Shown here: positions 55,641-64,000 of the stretch, in pieces | Numbering within the stretch: position 1 is the stretch's first letter | How the letters are laid out: the number at the start of each line of letters is the position of its first letter | Assembly (NCBI GenBank): GCA_963743875.1 | Contig: CAVURM010000002.1 | Span: forward strand, 124,001 to 188,000 | DNA: 64,000 nucleotides | Source: RHKX01 sp963743875 | GTDB taxonomy: Bacteria; Actinomycetota; Thermoleophilia; Solirubrobacterales; 70-9 | Direction: 5' to 3' | Notes under the pieces: generated by a model | The model's database searches: none | Told to the model about the DNA's origin: nothing | Seen by the model: the letters and a program-made list of their open reading frames with translations, nothing else | Translations under genes and position numbers: made by a program

Positions 55641-56630
55641 GTGGATCTGAGCCGACTCGAGGAACTGCTCACCGAACGTGGTGAGCCCGCCTTCCGCGCC
55701 ACCCAGGTCTGGGAGTGGCTGGCCGGCGGTGCACGCTCTTACGCCGAGATGACGAACCTGCCGCAGTCGCTCCGTGAGCAGCTCGACGTCGACCTTCCTC
55801 TGTCCACGCTGACCGTCGAGCGCGAGGTCAAATCGGTCGACGGCACCCGCAAGGCCCTCTTCAACACCGCCGACGGCAGGCCGATCGAGGCCGTGCTGAT
55901 GAGCTACAAGGACGGGCGCCGCTCGCTCTGTCTCTCCAGTCAGTCGGGCTGCCCGCTGACCTGCAACTTCTGCGCGACGGGGCGGATGGCGTTCGGCCGC
56001 AACCTGACGGCTTCGGAGATCCTCGACCAGGCGCTTCATTTCCGGCGCACCGGCGAGGTCAACCACGTCGTCTTCATGGGGATGGGCGAGCCGCTGATGA
56101 ACCTCGACGCGGTGATCGAAGCGTGCGAGCGGCTGCCCGACGTAGGCGTCTCGACCGCCCACACAACGATCTCCACGGTCGGCTGGGTTCCCGGGATAGA
56201 GCGGCTCGTAACCGAGGGCCCGCGCGTCCGCCTCGCGCTCTCGCTGCATGCGGCCGAGGGCGACGTCCGTAGCGGCCTGATGCCGGTCAACGATCGCTAC
56301 CCGCTCGCCGACGTGATCGAGTCGTGCCTGCGCTGGCGCGCTGCCCGCAAGCGCAAGGTTTACATCGAGTACCTGATGCTCGCGGGAGTCAACGACGATG
56401 TCGATCAGGCGGTCGTGCTCAGCGAGGTCCTGAAGCCTCACGATGCCTTCAAGGTGAACCTGATCCCGTTCAACCCGACCCCGGGCGAGTTCGCGGGCAG
56501 CTCACCGGAGGCGATCGCCTCCTTCCGTGACACCCTGCTCAACAAGGGCATCCCGACGACGATCCGCCTGACGCGTGGCCAGGACATCCAGGCCGCCTGC
56601 GGTCAGTTGGCCGCCGAGCAGGCGGCCTGA
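55641..56630 (+). CDS. rlmN: 23S rRNA/tRNA adenine-C2 methyltransferase RlmN
   Basis: A 329-residue radical SAM methyltransferase that methylates A2503 of 23S rRNA and A37 of tRNAs. The cluster motif is CPLTCNFC near residues 104-111. Before it comes AVLMSYKDGRRSLCLSSQSG; after it VVFMGMGEPLMNLDAV and HTTISTVGWVPGI. The second catalytic Cys is near 320 in QAACGQLA, and YIEYLMLAGVNDD is typical. The GTG at 55641 is the first start after the GNAT stop, without a clear ribosome site. Two-step Cys chemistry is known for the family. Confidence 0.95.
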   Translation: MDLSRLEELLTERGEPAFRATQVWEWLAGGARSYAEMTNLPQSLREQLDVDLPLSTLTVEREVKSVDGTRKALFNTADGRPIEAVLMSYKDGRRSLCLSSQSGCPLTCNFCATGRMAFGRNLTASEILDQALHFRRTGEVNHVVFMGMGEPLMNLDAVIEACERLPDVGVSTAHTTISTVGWVPGIERLVTEGPRVRLALSLHAAEGDVRSGLMPVNDRYPLADVIESCLRWRAARKRKVYIEYLMLAGVNDDVDQAVVLSEVLKPHDAFKVNLIPFNPTPGEFAGSSPEAIASFRDTLLNKGIPTTIRLTRGQDIQAACGQLAAEQAA

Positions 56631-56631
56631 G

Positions 56632-56666
56632 CCAACATTCCGGCCGTATGGCGTACGAAATGTTGG
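56632..56666. terminator. Bidirectional hairpin terminator
   Basis: CCAACATT (56632-56639) and AATGTTGG (56659-56666) pair perfectly; inside, CGTA/TACG pairs further. It starts 2 bases after the rlmN stop and lies 16 bases before the convergent cyclophilin stop. Confidence 0.6.
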
Positions 56667-56681
56667 ATTCGGCGCTGGGGC

Positions 56682-57140
56682 CTAGTCGGTCAGTTCGACC
56701 CGCTCGATGACCTGAGGGCTCGTCGGGCGGTCGCCGGGGCCGGTCTCGGTCCCCTCGATCGCGTCGACGAACTCCATCCCCGAGACGACGGTGCCGAAGA
56801 CGGTGTGCTTGCCGTCGAGCCAAGGGGCCGCATCGATGGTGACGATGAAGAATTGGGAGCCGTTGGTGTTGGGGCCGGCGTTGGCCATCGCGAGCGCCCC
56901 CCGCTCGACCTTGTGATCGTTGAATTCGTCCTCGAAGGTGTAGCCCGGTCCGCCGGTGCCCGTTCCCTCGGGGCAGCCACCCTGGATCATGAAATCCGGG
57001 ATCACCCGGTGGAAACTGAGATCGTCGTAGAAGCCCTCTGAAGCGAGCTTGCGGAAGTTCTCGACCGTCTTCGGCGCAGCATCGTCGTGCAGCTCGAACT
57101 CGATCGGACCGGCATTGGTGTGCATGGTTGCGTGTGACAT
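56682..57140 (-). CDS. Cyclophilin-type peptidyl-prolyl isomerase
   Basis: A 152-residue cytoplasmic rotamase that speeds proline isomerisation in folding. NTNAGPIEFELHDD-type start, FHRVIPDFMIQGGCPEGTGTGGPGYTFEDEF, LAMANAGPNTNGSQFFIVT and WLDGKHTVFGTVVSGMEFVD are the conserved core, with the active-site Arg in FHRV and the Gln in SQFFI. The ATG at 57140 gives MSHATMHTNAGP; a second ATG at 57125 is possible. It starts 44 bases from the divergent sulfatase. Confidence 0.95.
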   Translation of the reverse strand: MSHATMHTNAGPIEFELHDDAAPKTVENFRKLASEGFYDDLSFHRVIPDFMIQGGCPEGTGTGGPGYTFEDEFNDHKVERGALAMANAGPNTNGSQFFIVTIDAAPWLDGKHTVFGTVVSGMEFVDAIEGTETGPGDRPTSPQVIERVELTD

Positions 57141-57184
57141 GGGTGGAACACTAGCCACACGGCCGCGACTTTTCCGCTCGCCGC

Positions 57185-58759
57185 ATGTTGCAATCCTCAA
57201 GGCTCTTGAGTTCGACGAAGCACATTCCCACGAGACGAGCGCGTTCCCTTGCCGGGGCCGTCTTCGTCTGCCTGCTCGCGGTCGCCGCGCCCCTCTTCGT
57301 GCTCGGCGGTCAGGCCGGCGCGGCCAAGCCGAAGAAGGAGTCGAAGCGGCCGAACATCGTCATGGTCATGACCGACGACCAGGCGAAGTCGACGATGTTG
57401 CCGGAGGTGATGCCCAACCTGACCTCGAAGCTGATGGCCGAGGGGACCACGTTCAGCGACTTCACCGTCACCACTCCGCTCTGCTGCCCTTCCCGTGCGA
57501 CGTACATGACCGGCCAGTACGGCCACAACAACAACGTGCTCAGGAACTTCTATCCCGATCTTCAGGACAAGAGGAACGTGCTGCCGTCCTGGCTTCGGCA
57601 GCGCGGCTACTCGACCGCCCACGTCGGCAAGTTCCTCAACAGCTACGAGGAGGGCGACCTCGGGCCCGCGGCCGTCGCTCCGGGCTGGGACCTCTGGTTC
57701 ACCCAGCTCGAGAAGCGTCGCTACTACGACTGGAAGGCCTCCAAGAACGGCAAGGTCGTCCACTACGGGACCGACGACAACGATCACGCGACCACCGTGA
57801 CCAGCAAATTCGCCGTCGACTGGACCAAGCGCCTGGTCAAGAAGAAGGACCCCTTCTACATGCAGGTCGACTACTACGCACCGCACACGGCTCCCGGCCG
57901 CGATACCCGCTGTTCGGCGGCGCCCGTCCCCGAGGCGGAGGACGAGGGCCGCTTCGCGTCCACGCCGTTGCCGCAGCCGCCGAGCTTCAACCAGGCCGAC
58001 GTCTCGCAGATGCCGACGTTCATCCGCGACAAGCCGCCCTTGACCGATGAGGAGATCGACAGGATCACCCAGCACTACCGCTGTGCGCTCGAGTCCCTAT
58101 ACGGCGTCGACCGCGGAATCGGCGAGATCTACGATGCGGTCGCCGAGGCCGGTGAGCTGAACAAGACCATCTTCGTCTTCACCTCCGACAACGGCTACTT
58201 CTACGGCGAGCATCGGATCTCCAAGGGCAAGCCATACCCATACGCGGAGAACATCAAGATGCCGCTGACGATGCGGGTGCCGCCCCGTTACCGCGACGAG
58301 GCGCCGCTGGTCCGCACCTCGGATGCGCCGACGGCGAACATCGACCTGGCGCCGACGCTGCTCGAACTCGCAGACGCTGAGCCGTGCATCCGCAAGACGA
58401 AGTGCCGGGTGATGGACGGTCGCTCGCTGATGCCGCTGATCGAAGGGACCGACGGCTTCCCGACCACCCGGGGTATCGCGCTCGAGCGGTACAGCTGCGA
58501 CTTCCGCGGCATCGTGCTCGGCGGGCAGATCTACGTCTCGTACTCGAAGGAGGACACGACCGGGTGTCAGCCCGACGAGGCCGAGATGTACGACCTCGGC
58601 GCCGATCCGTTCCAGCTCGATGACCTGCTGCCCACCGTGGAGGGATCACCCAACGACGCGATCCGGATCAAGCTCGCCAGGAAGATGCGCCGGCTCGGCG
58701 AGTGCGCCGGAATCCGCGGTCGCGATCCGAAGCCCGACTCGGGCCTGTACTGCGAATGA
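57185..58759 (+). CDS. Secreted sulfatase
   Basis: A 524-residue exported sulfatase. A signal peptide (SLAGAVFVCLLAVAAPLFVL) is followed by RPNIVMVMTDDQ, the first metal site. The modified-Cys motif CCPSRATYMTGQYGHNNNV near residue 100 is the Cys-type sulfatase signature (C-x-P-S-R), needing a formylglycine-generating enzyme not found in this window. PHTAPG, VFTSDNGYFYGEH and PTANIDLAPTLLEL complete the domain. It removes sulfate from an outside substrate. The ATG at 57185 fits the signal peptide. Confidence 0.93.
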   Translation: MLQSSRLLSSTKHIPTRRARSLAGAVFVCLLAVAAPLFVLGGQAGAAKPKKESKRPNIVMVMTDDQAKSTMLPEVMPNLTSKLMAEGTTFSDFTVTTPLCCPSRATYMTGQYGHNNNVLRNFYPDLQDKRNVLPSWLRQRGYSTAHVGKFLNSYEEGDLGPAAVAPGWDLWFTQLEKRRYYDWKASKNGKVVHYGTDDNDHATTVTSKFAVDWTKRLVKKKDPFYMQVDYYAPHTAPGRDTRCSAAPVPEAEDEGRFASTPLPQPPSFNQADVSQMPTFIRDKPPLTDEEIDRITQHYRCALESLYGVDRGIGEIYDAVAEAGELNKTIFVFTSDNGYFYGEHRISKGKPYPYAENIKMPLTMRVPPRYRDEAPLVRTSDAPTANIDLAPTLLELADAEPCIRKTKCRVMDGRSLMPLIEGTDGFPTTRGIALERYSCDFRGIVLGGQIYVSYSKEDTTGCQPDEAEMYDLGADPFQLDDLLPTVEGSPNDAIRIKLARKMRRLGECAGIRGRDPKPDSGLYCE

Positions 58760-58801
58760 ACTGACACGACTCCGTCCCGGCCGCAGTAGGGTGGGTCGGC
58801 C

Positions 58802-61800
58802 TTGGGAGAGGGAGCTGCCAGACGTCGGGTTGCCTGCTGCGCTGCGGCGCTGCTCGCCCTTGCCGCGGCCACGGCACCGAGCGCATTCGCGGACTTCCCC
58901 TACAGCCGCAACGCATCGTCAACCGGCTACGACGACCTCTACCTGGACCCGGGTCAGGTTCCCGCCGACCTCGGTGGCAACCAGTTCAAGTTCGCCGCCA
59001 CTCCGGATCCGGGCAATACGGTCAACAACGCCAACCCCGTCGAGCTCGGCGGGGTCCGCGGCGCGCATGTCGCCGACGCGGACGCTGCGGCTGAAACCGC
59101 CTTCCAGATCACCACCGGCCGCCCCGACGTGACGATCGCGATCCTCGACTCGGGGATCCAATGGAACGACGCCGGCGACATGAACGATCTGCGCGGCAAG
59201 ACGAGGATCAGCACCGGGGAGGTGCCCAAGCCGCGCAACGACGGCCTCGGCACCGCAAACGAGGCCGGTGAGGATTGCGGCGGCGGCGGCCCCTACTCCA
59301 ACGCCGGCGATTGGGATCTGAACGGCGACGGCGTCTTCAACCTGATCGATTACTCCTGCGACGACCGTGTTCAGACCGACAGCCCCGACGGCGTCGGGCC
59401 GACGGGAATGTTCGAGCCCCAGGATCTGCTGATCGGGTTCAGCGACGGCGTCGACGACGACGGCAACGGCTACATCGACGACATCGTGGGCTGGGACTTC
59501 CTCGACGACGACAACGACCCTTTCGACGACGTCCAGTACGGCCACGGCACCGGCGAGGCCAAGGACTCCACCGCCGAGGCCGACAACGGCGGTGAGGTCG
59601 GCTCCTGCCCGAACTGCATGGGGATCTACCTGCGGGTCGGCGACAGCTTCGTCGCCGACGTCAACCGCTTCGGCGCCGCGGTGACGTACGCGACCGACAA
59701 CGACGCCCAGATCATCCAGGAAGCCCTCGGCGCCCTGAACAACTCGAGCCTGGCCCGCGACGCCGTCAACTACGCCTATCGCCACGGCGTCACCGTGATG
59801 GCCTCCGCGGCCGACGAGGCGGCTCAGCACAACAACTGGCCCTCGTCGCTGCCGCACGTGATCGTCGCCAACTCGGTCACCGACGGCGACGCGTCCAGCC
59901 CCGAGCGTTCCTACCTCGCCTTCAACGGCTGCACGAACTTCGGCGCCAAGATCACGATCGCGATTCCGAGTACCGCCTGCTCCTCGAATGCGGTCGGGCT
60001 CGCGGCCGGTTTTGCCGGGCTGATCTACAGCGCCGCGCTCAACGCCCGGGAAGCCGGCGCCCTCGACCCCTACCCGGATACCTCCTCATGCGAGCTGGTC
60101 GGTGGAGGCCCCTGTCCGATAACCCCGAACGAGATCAAGCAGATCCTGGCCTCGGGCTCGCTCAGCGGAATCCCGCAGGCCGACGACGTCGACTTCGCCG
60201 GCTCTCCGGCGGGTTCGGCGAACGAGCCCTCCTGCTCGCCGACGCCCCTACCCGGCTGCACCAGCCCCTACGGCGCGGGGAACGCGCTGCGCAGCCAGAT
60301 CAACGCCAACCGCCCCGTCGTCGACCCACCGGTGCCGTCGACCAGCTACCCGGCCCGCAGGGGCTTCGATCAGTTCTACGGCTACGGCCGGGCCAACATG
60401 AGCCGGGCGGTGGGGGCGGTCGTCGACGACCCGGTGGCTCCCGCCCCCTCCGAACTCCCCCCCGAGGCCGAGATCACCTCACCCGAGTGGTTCGCCGAGG
60501 TCGACCCGTCGCTCGTCACGATCGACGTCGAGGGTGAGGTCTTCGCCCGCGGCGACCCCTATTCCTGTCGGGTCCTCGTCGCCCCCGGCCAGTATCCGAA
60601 CAACGCCCTGACCACGGCTCCGTCACCGGGCGACTTCAAACCGCTCAACGGCGGCTACTGCGACGGCTCGACCCACAGCGGCGCCTCGGCGGCCGGCGCG
60701 CACAGCGGCGTGCTCGGCTCGATCGACGTCGCCGACCTGCGCTCCCGCTTCCCGGCCGCGACCAACTTCACCGGGCCGATTCCCGGCGCTTCGGCGCAGA
60801 CCGGCAACGGCCGCCCGTTCTTCGCGCCCCATGCCTTCACGTTCAAGGTCGTGGTCTCGACGAACGCCGGCACCCCGCGGACCGGGGAGGACCAGCGCAC
60901 GGCCTTCCTGCATCGCGACCAGGATCTTCTCAACGGCTTTCCACGAACGATCGGCGAGGGGGAAACGGGCGGTGACGTCGGCGGCCCGACTGGGTCACCC
61001 ACCGCCGACGGCGCCTCGTCTCCGGCGTTTGCCGACCTCGACGGCGACAATCGCAACGAGCTGATCTTCGCCGACGCCGACGGGTTCGTCCACGCGATCG
61101 ATTCCGATGGAGCCGACCTTCCGGGCTGGCCCGTCCGCGGCGACGTTCCGGGGTTCGTCGCCTCTCACACCGCCTCCGCGGCCTTCGCGAGCGGCGAGGT
61201 GCCCTCCGACCTCGGCGGAGCCTTCCTCGGCGCCGTCGCGATCGGCGACGCCGACGCCAACGGCATCCCCGAGGTCTACGCCGCCGACTTCGAGGGCAAG
61301 GTCTTCGGCTGGGATCCGGACGGCCGGCCGGTGTTCGAGGAGGAGTCCGACCCCGACTACTCCGGCAATCCGCTGGCCCCGTTCGTCAACGTCCGCAAGG
61401 GCAAGGCGAACCGGACCCAACACGGCTTCTTCGGCGGCCCCGTCCTCGCCGACCTCGACGGCGACGGCACCCAGGAGGTCGTCGCCGCCTCGATGGATCG
61501 TCACGTCTACGCGTGGAGCGGACGTGACACCGATCCAACGTCGCCGGGGGGCGCCGACCCCGTCGGCGGCTACCCGGTCCTCGTCGTCGACCCGGCGAAG
61601 GTCGCCTCCGTCGATCCCGCCACCCACGCCGTCACCTACGCGGCAGGTGCCAACCCCCTGATGCAGGGCGCGATCATCGACACCCCGGCCGTCGGCGACA
61701 TCACCGGCGACGGCCTGCCGGAGGTGATCGTCGGGACCAACGAGGAGTACGACGAAGCTCTCAATCTGGGCAACCCCGGCGGCCTCAACATCCTGATCGG

Positions 61801-63346
61801 AGCCGGTCTCGTCGACCCCGGCAACTCGAGGATCTACGCGATCAGGCCCGGCGGCGGCCCCGATGCCGACCCGCTGCCGACCGACGCGCTGCTTCCCGGC
61901 TGGCCGTTCGACGTCGGAATGCTCCTGACCGAGACCCTCCCGATCGTCGGCGAGGGCGTCGCCGGCCCGCCGGTGATCGGCCCGGTCGATTGCCCCTCCG
62001 GCGGGGTGGGCAGCAAGGTCGGGACGGCCACCGCCGCAGGACCCGCCTACATCGTCAATCCCGACGGCACCTCCTGCTACGGCGACACGGCGGGTGCCGC
62101 CAACGCGCTTTCGAGCGATTTCGCCGCCACCGCCACGGCGACCGACAGCCCGGTGATCCCGACCCTCGGCAACCCCGCCTTCGGTGCGGCCGGAGGCGCC
62201 CCGGCCGACAGCCCGTCGTTCATCACCGCCGCGATCGGCCTCTTCCGCGCGCTCGACCTCCAGGTCTCCGAGTACCAGAGCGGGCAGGATCTGATCGGAG
62301 TCTGGGACGCGTCGAGTGGCCAGTTCCAGTCCGGCTTCCCGGCGACCGTCAACGACCTCCAACTGCTCACCGGTCCCGCCGTCGCCGACATCGACGGCAG
62401 CGCCGGCGAGGAGATCCTGGCCGGAAGCGCCAGCCAGGACCTGGTCGCCTACGGGCCGGGCGGGACTCCGCCGAACGGGCGCTGGCCGAAGCTCTCGACC
62501 GACTGGACGGTGGCGACCCCGCTGATCGGCAGCTTCGGGACCGAGGACACGGATTCAGACGCCACCAAGGTCGTCGTCGGGATCACCCGGTCGGGCTACG
62601 TTCACGCCTACCGGACCGACGCTCCCGCGTGCTCACCGTCGTCCTCACCGCGCTTCCACCATGACAACGCCAGCTCCGGCGACTACAACCGGGACGCGAT
62701 CCTCCCCGGCGTGCCGACCGATATGGAAGTGACCAAGCAGGGTTCGAAGATCAGCTTCGCCGCGCCCGGCGACGACCTGCTCTGCGGGACGGCCGATCAT
62801 TACGAGGTGGCCACCGCCTCGGGTTCTCCGATCGACGAAGTAACCTTCGACGACGCGAAGCCGTTGGGCAAGGGAGTTCCCGACCCCGCCGCCGCGGGGA
62901 CCGTCCAGAAGTTCGCCATACCGAAGGGATCCCAGGGCTACCTCGCGCTCCGCGCGGTAGACGATCAGGGCAACGTCGGCCGGGTCACGTCGGTCAAGGC
63001 GAAGCTGCCTCCCGAGAAGCGCTGCGCCAACACGATGCACGGAGGGCCGGCAGACGACGTTCTCACCGGCACCTTCAACAACGACTGGGTCGACGGGCGT
63101 AGCGGACGAGATCGCATCAACGGGCGTTCGGGCGACGACTGCGTGCGAGGCGGCAAAGAGGCCGATCGCCTCAAGGGCGGCGCCGGCAAGGACAGGATCG
63201 TCGGCTCTGGCGGCTCCGACCGGATTGAGGCCAGGGACGGCGATAAGGACCGGATCAGGTGCGGGTCAGGCCGCGACAAGGTCGTCGCCGACCGCAAGGA
63301 CCGGGTCAACAACCGCTGCGAGAGGGTCGTCCTCGGTAAGCGCTGA
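58802..63346 (+). CDS. Large secreted subtilase with FG-GAP and Ca-binding repeats
   Basis: A 1514-residue exported protein. After a signal peptide (about 1-30, VACCAAALLALAAATAPSAFA split by Arg) comes an S8 peptidase domain: ILDSGIQW (Asp near 116), YGHGTG (His near 248), GALNNSS (oxyanion Asn) and CSSNAVGLAAG (Ser near 394; usual GTSMATP altered). A long linker is followed by repeated FG-GAP-type segments (DLDGDNRNELIFADADG, DADANGIPEVYAADFEG, DLDGDGTQEVVAAS, DITGDGLPEVIVG) of a beta-propeller, a fibronectin-like part, and a C-terminal RTX-like calcium-binding stretch (GRSGRDRINGRSGDDC). The TTG start has AGGGTGGG upstream. Unusual in size; probably binds and cuts a polymer or surface protein. 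Confidence 0.85.
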   Translation: MGEGAARRRVACCAAALLALAAATAPSAFADFPYSRNASSTGYDDLYLDPGQVPADLGGNQFKFAATPDPGNTVNNANPVELGGVRGAHVADADAAAETAFQITTGRPDVTIAILDSGIQWNDAGDMNDLRGKTRISTGEVPKPRNDGLGTANEAGEDCGGGGPYSNAGDWDLNGDGVFNLIDYSCDDRVQTDSPDGVGPTGMFEPQDLLIGFSDGVDDDGNGYIDDIVGWDFLDDDNDPFDDVQYGHGTGEAKDSTAEADNGGEVGSCPNCMGIYLRVGDSFVADVNRFGAAVTYATDNDAQIIQEALGALNNSSLARDAVNYAYRHGVTVMASAADEAAQHNNWPSSLPHVIVANSVTDGDASSPERSYLAFNGCTNFGAKITIAIPSTACSSNAVGLAAGFAGLIYSAALNAREAGALDPYPDTSSCELVGGGPCPITPNEIKQILASGSLSGIPQADDVDFAGSPAGSANEPSCSPTPLPGCTSPYGAGNALRSQINANRPVVDPPVPSTSYPARRGFDQFYGYGRANMSRAVGAVVDDPVAPAPSELPPEAEITSPEWFAEVDPSLVTIDVEGEVFARGDPYSCRVLVAPGQYPNNALTTAPSPGDFKPLNGGYCDGSTHSGASAAGAHSGVLGSIDVADLRSRFPAATNFTGPIPGASAQTGNGRPFFAPHAFTFKVVVSTNAGTPRTGEDQRTAFLHRDQDLLNGFPRTIGEGETGGDVGGPTGSPTADGASSPAFADLDGDNRNELIFADADGFVHAIDSDGADLPGWPVRGDVPGFVASHTASAAFASGEVPSDLGGAFLGAVAIGDADANGIPEVYAADFEGKVFGWDPDGRPVFEEESDPDYSGNPLAPFVNVRKGKANRTQHGFFGGPVLADLDGDGTQEVVAASMDRHVYAWSGRDTDPTSPGGADPVGGYPVLVVDPAKVASVDPATHAVTYAAGANPLMQGAIIDTPAVGDITGDGLPEVIVGTNEEYDEALNLGNPGGLNILIGAGLVDPGNSRIYAIRPGGGPDADPLPTDALLPGWPFDVGMLLTETLPIVGEGVAGPPVIGPVDCPSGGVGSKVGTATAAGPAYIVNPDGTSCYGDTAGAANALSSDFAATATATDSPVIPTLGNPAFGAAGGAPADSPSFITAAIGLFRALDLQVSEYQSGQDLIGVWDASSGQFQSGFPATVNDLQLLTGPAVADIDGSAGEEILAGSASQDLVAYGPGGTPPNGRWPKLSTDWTVATPLIGSFGTEDTDSDATKVVVGITRSGYVHAYRTDAPACSPSSSPRFHHDNASSGDYNRDAILPGVPTDMEVTKQGSKISFAAPGDDLLCGTADHYEVATASGSPIDEVTFDDAKPLGKGVPDPAAAGTVQKFAIPKGSQGYLALRAVDDQGNVGRVTSVKAKLPPEKRCANTMHGGPADDVLTGTFNNDWVDGRSGRDRINGRSGDDCVRGGKEADRLKGGAGKDRIVGSGGSDRIEARDGDKDRIRCGSGRDKVVADRKDRVNNRCERVVLGKR

Positions 63347-63395
63347 CGCGAGGTGTCACTAACTGGCTGGGGGAGCCGGTTTCTGACACTTCGCG
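63347..63395. terminator. Two-tier hairpin between convergent genes
   Basis: Outer arms CGCGAGGTGTCA (63347-63358) and TGACACTTCGCG (63384-63395), one G-T mismatch, and inner arms AACTGGCT (63361-63368) and AGCCGGTT (63374-63381), also with one mismatch, around GGGGG. Fills the gap after the subtilase stop. Confidence 0.6.
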
Positions 63396-63398
63396 GAT

Positions 63399-64000
63399 CT
63401 AGCCGCGGTTGGCGGCCTGTTCGAGCAGCATCCGCATCCGGGCCGGCTCCTCGGCCACCGGATCGGCGTGACCGGCCGCGACGGTGCGGGGCTCGAGCGC
63501 CGCGAGCTTGCGCAGGCTCGCGATCGCCTGGTCGTGGTCCTGGTTGAAGACCCGGTTGGGGACGTTGGCCCAATCGACCGGCTTGAACTTCATCGAGTCG
63601 ACGAAGTAGGTCGTGTCGCTGACGATCGCGAGCCGGTCGCTCTCGCGCCACAGCCCGATCATGCCGGGGGCGTGTCCGGGGAAGTGCGTGACGGTGAATC
63701 CGGCGATCTCGTCGCCCTCGACGAGCGTCTCGGAGACCTTGGCCGGGCCGCCGTCCCAGTGCTTGAGCAGCGTCGGGTAGACGGTGCGCGGGAGCCGATA
63801 GGCGATCCGATCGAGCTGGAAGTAGTGGTAGCCGCCGTCCCCCTCGACGTCGGCCCGCTCGTCCTCATGACAGAGCACGGGCACGCCCAGATCGGCCGCG
63901 ATCCCGCGGTGGTCGGCATGGCCGTGCCCGAGGACGATTCGCTTGATCGGGGCGATTGCCGAGGCGGCCTCGCGGACACCCTCGGTCATCGCCGCGGTGC
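63399..64000 (-). CDS. MBL-fold metallo-hydrolase (5' end beyond window)
   Basis: At least 196 visible residues of an MBL-fold protein. LGHGHADHRG is the HxHxDH motif, FPGHAPGMIGLW follows (second His), AIVSDTTYFVDSM gives the bridging Asp and VAAGHADPVAEE the last His. The reading frame is open to base 64000 and the usual N-terminal strands are missing, so the ATG at 63989 is probably not the start. Substrate unknown; relatives include lactonases and glyoxalase-like enzymes. Confidence 0.88.
   Translation of the reverse strand, partial: TAAMTEGVREAASAIAPIKRIVLGHGHADHRGIAADLGVPVLCHEDERADVEGDGGYHYFQLDRIAYRLPRTVYPTLLKHWDGGPAKVSETLVEGDEIAGFTVTHFPGHAPGMIGLWRESDRLAIVSDTTYFVDSMKFKPVDWANVPNRVFNQDHDQAIASLRKLAALEPRTVAAGHADPVAEEPARMRMLLEQAANRG

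Overview
The window is high-GC, densely coded bacterial chromosome with frequent GTG/TTG starts, GTGA/ATGA/TTGA gene overlaps, short AGGAG-type ribosome binding sites and tail-to-tail gene packing. The gene content (cold-shock protein, secreted L,D-transpeptidase, DUF3159, DUF6159 and DUF7144-like membrane proteins, type III glutamine synthetase, TAP-like hydrolase lipoproteins, an acyl-CoA-ligase fusion) fits an actinobacterium, most likely of the Thermoleophilia/Solirubrobacterales kind. That placement is inference from gene content and composition. I saw no rRNA, tRNA, CRISPR array, transposase or phage gene.

Layout. 1-16 kb: csp (cut by the window edge), L,D-transpeptidase, DUF2237, a TetR-SDR-lipocalin run, FUSC and DUF6159 membrane proteins, acetolactate decarboxylase, an ABC-F ATPase coupled to a TAP-like lipoprotein hydrolase, a secreted lipase, an EVE protein, a palindromic repeat block, an EamA exporter with a DUF3159 protein, and a GT-C-like membrane protein followed by a decayed copy of part of itself. 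16-23.2 kb: a YciI protein, an SCP2-like/hydrolase fusion, then a candidate RiPP (ribosomally made, modified peptide) locus. 23.2-40 kb: a 5'-3' exonuclease, cupredoxin, SprT, DksA-like protein, a TetR/ABC exporter set, a flippase-like protein, a luciferase-like oxidoreductase with a MalY/PatB-type PLP enzyme, a second TAP-like lipoprotein, an M1 peptidase, an FMO, a DUF1330 protein and GSIII. 40-50 kb: fatty acid desaturase, two MBL hydrolases, the polyamine uptake operon potADBC, a TVP38 protein and a GH26-like secreted protein. 50-64 kb: a PhaC-like/AMP-ligase fusion, SRPBCC, LMW-PTP, fructosamine kinase, GNAT, rlmN, cyclophilin, sulfatase, a 1514-residue subtilase with FG-GAP and calcium-binding repeats, and an edge-truncated MBL hydrolase.

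The most interesting system is at 17696-23169. Two divergent operons start only 12 bp apart. The left one encodes a nucleotidyltransferase (NTP_transf_5 type), an ABC ATPase and an ABC permease, joined by 4-nt overlaps. The right one encodes a radical SAM enzyme with a PqqD-like C-terminus, two tandem 32-residue peptides sharing YEAPKVEELDVSQDPV, an HPr-kinase-like protein and a free PqqD-like protein. The YxxP leader motif, PqqD domains, kinase and nucleotidyltransferase recall lasso-peptide pathways, but no lasso cyclase or leader peptidase is present, and the predicted cores are only a few residues with no Cys, Trp or Tyr. I know of no described class with this combination.

The second unusual signal is a family of structured intergenic repeats. 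Three blocks (12151-12410, 41101-41600, 47597-47940) lie between the 3' ends of convergent genes and a fourth (37541-37647) abuts the 3' end of GSIII. They share long imperfect hairpins, a common loop sequence, and in two blocks an identical 51-bp segment next to unrelated nested palindromes.
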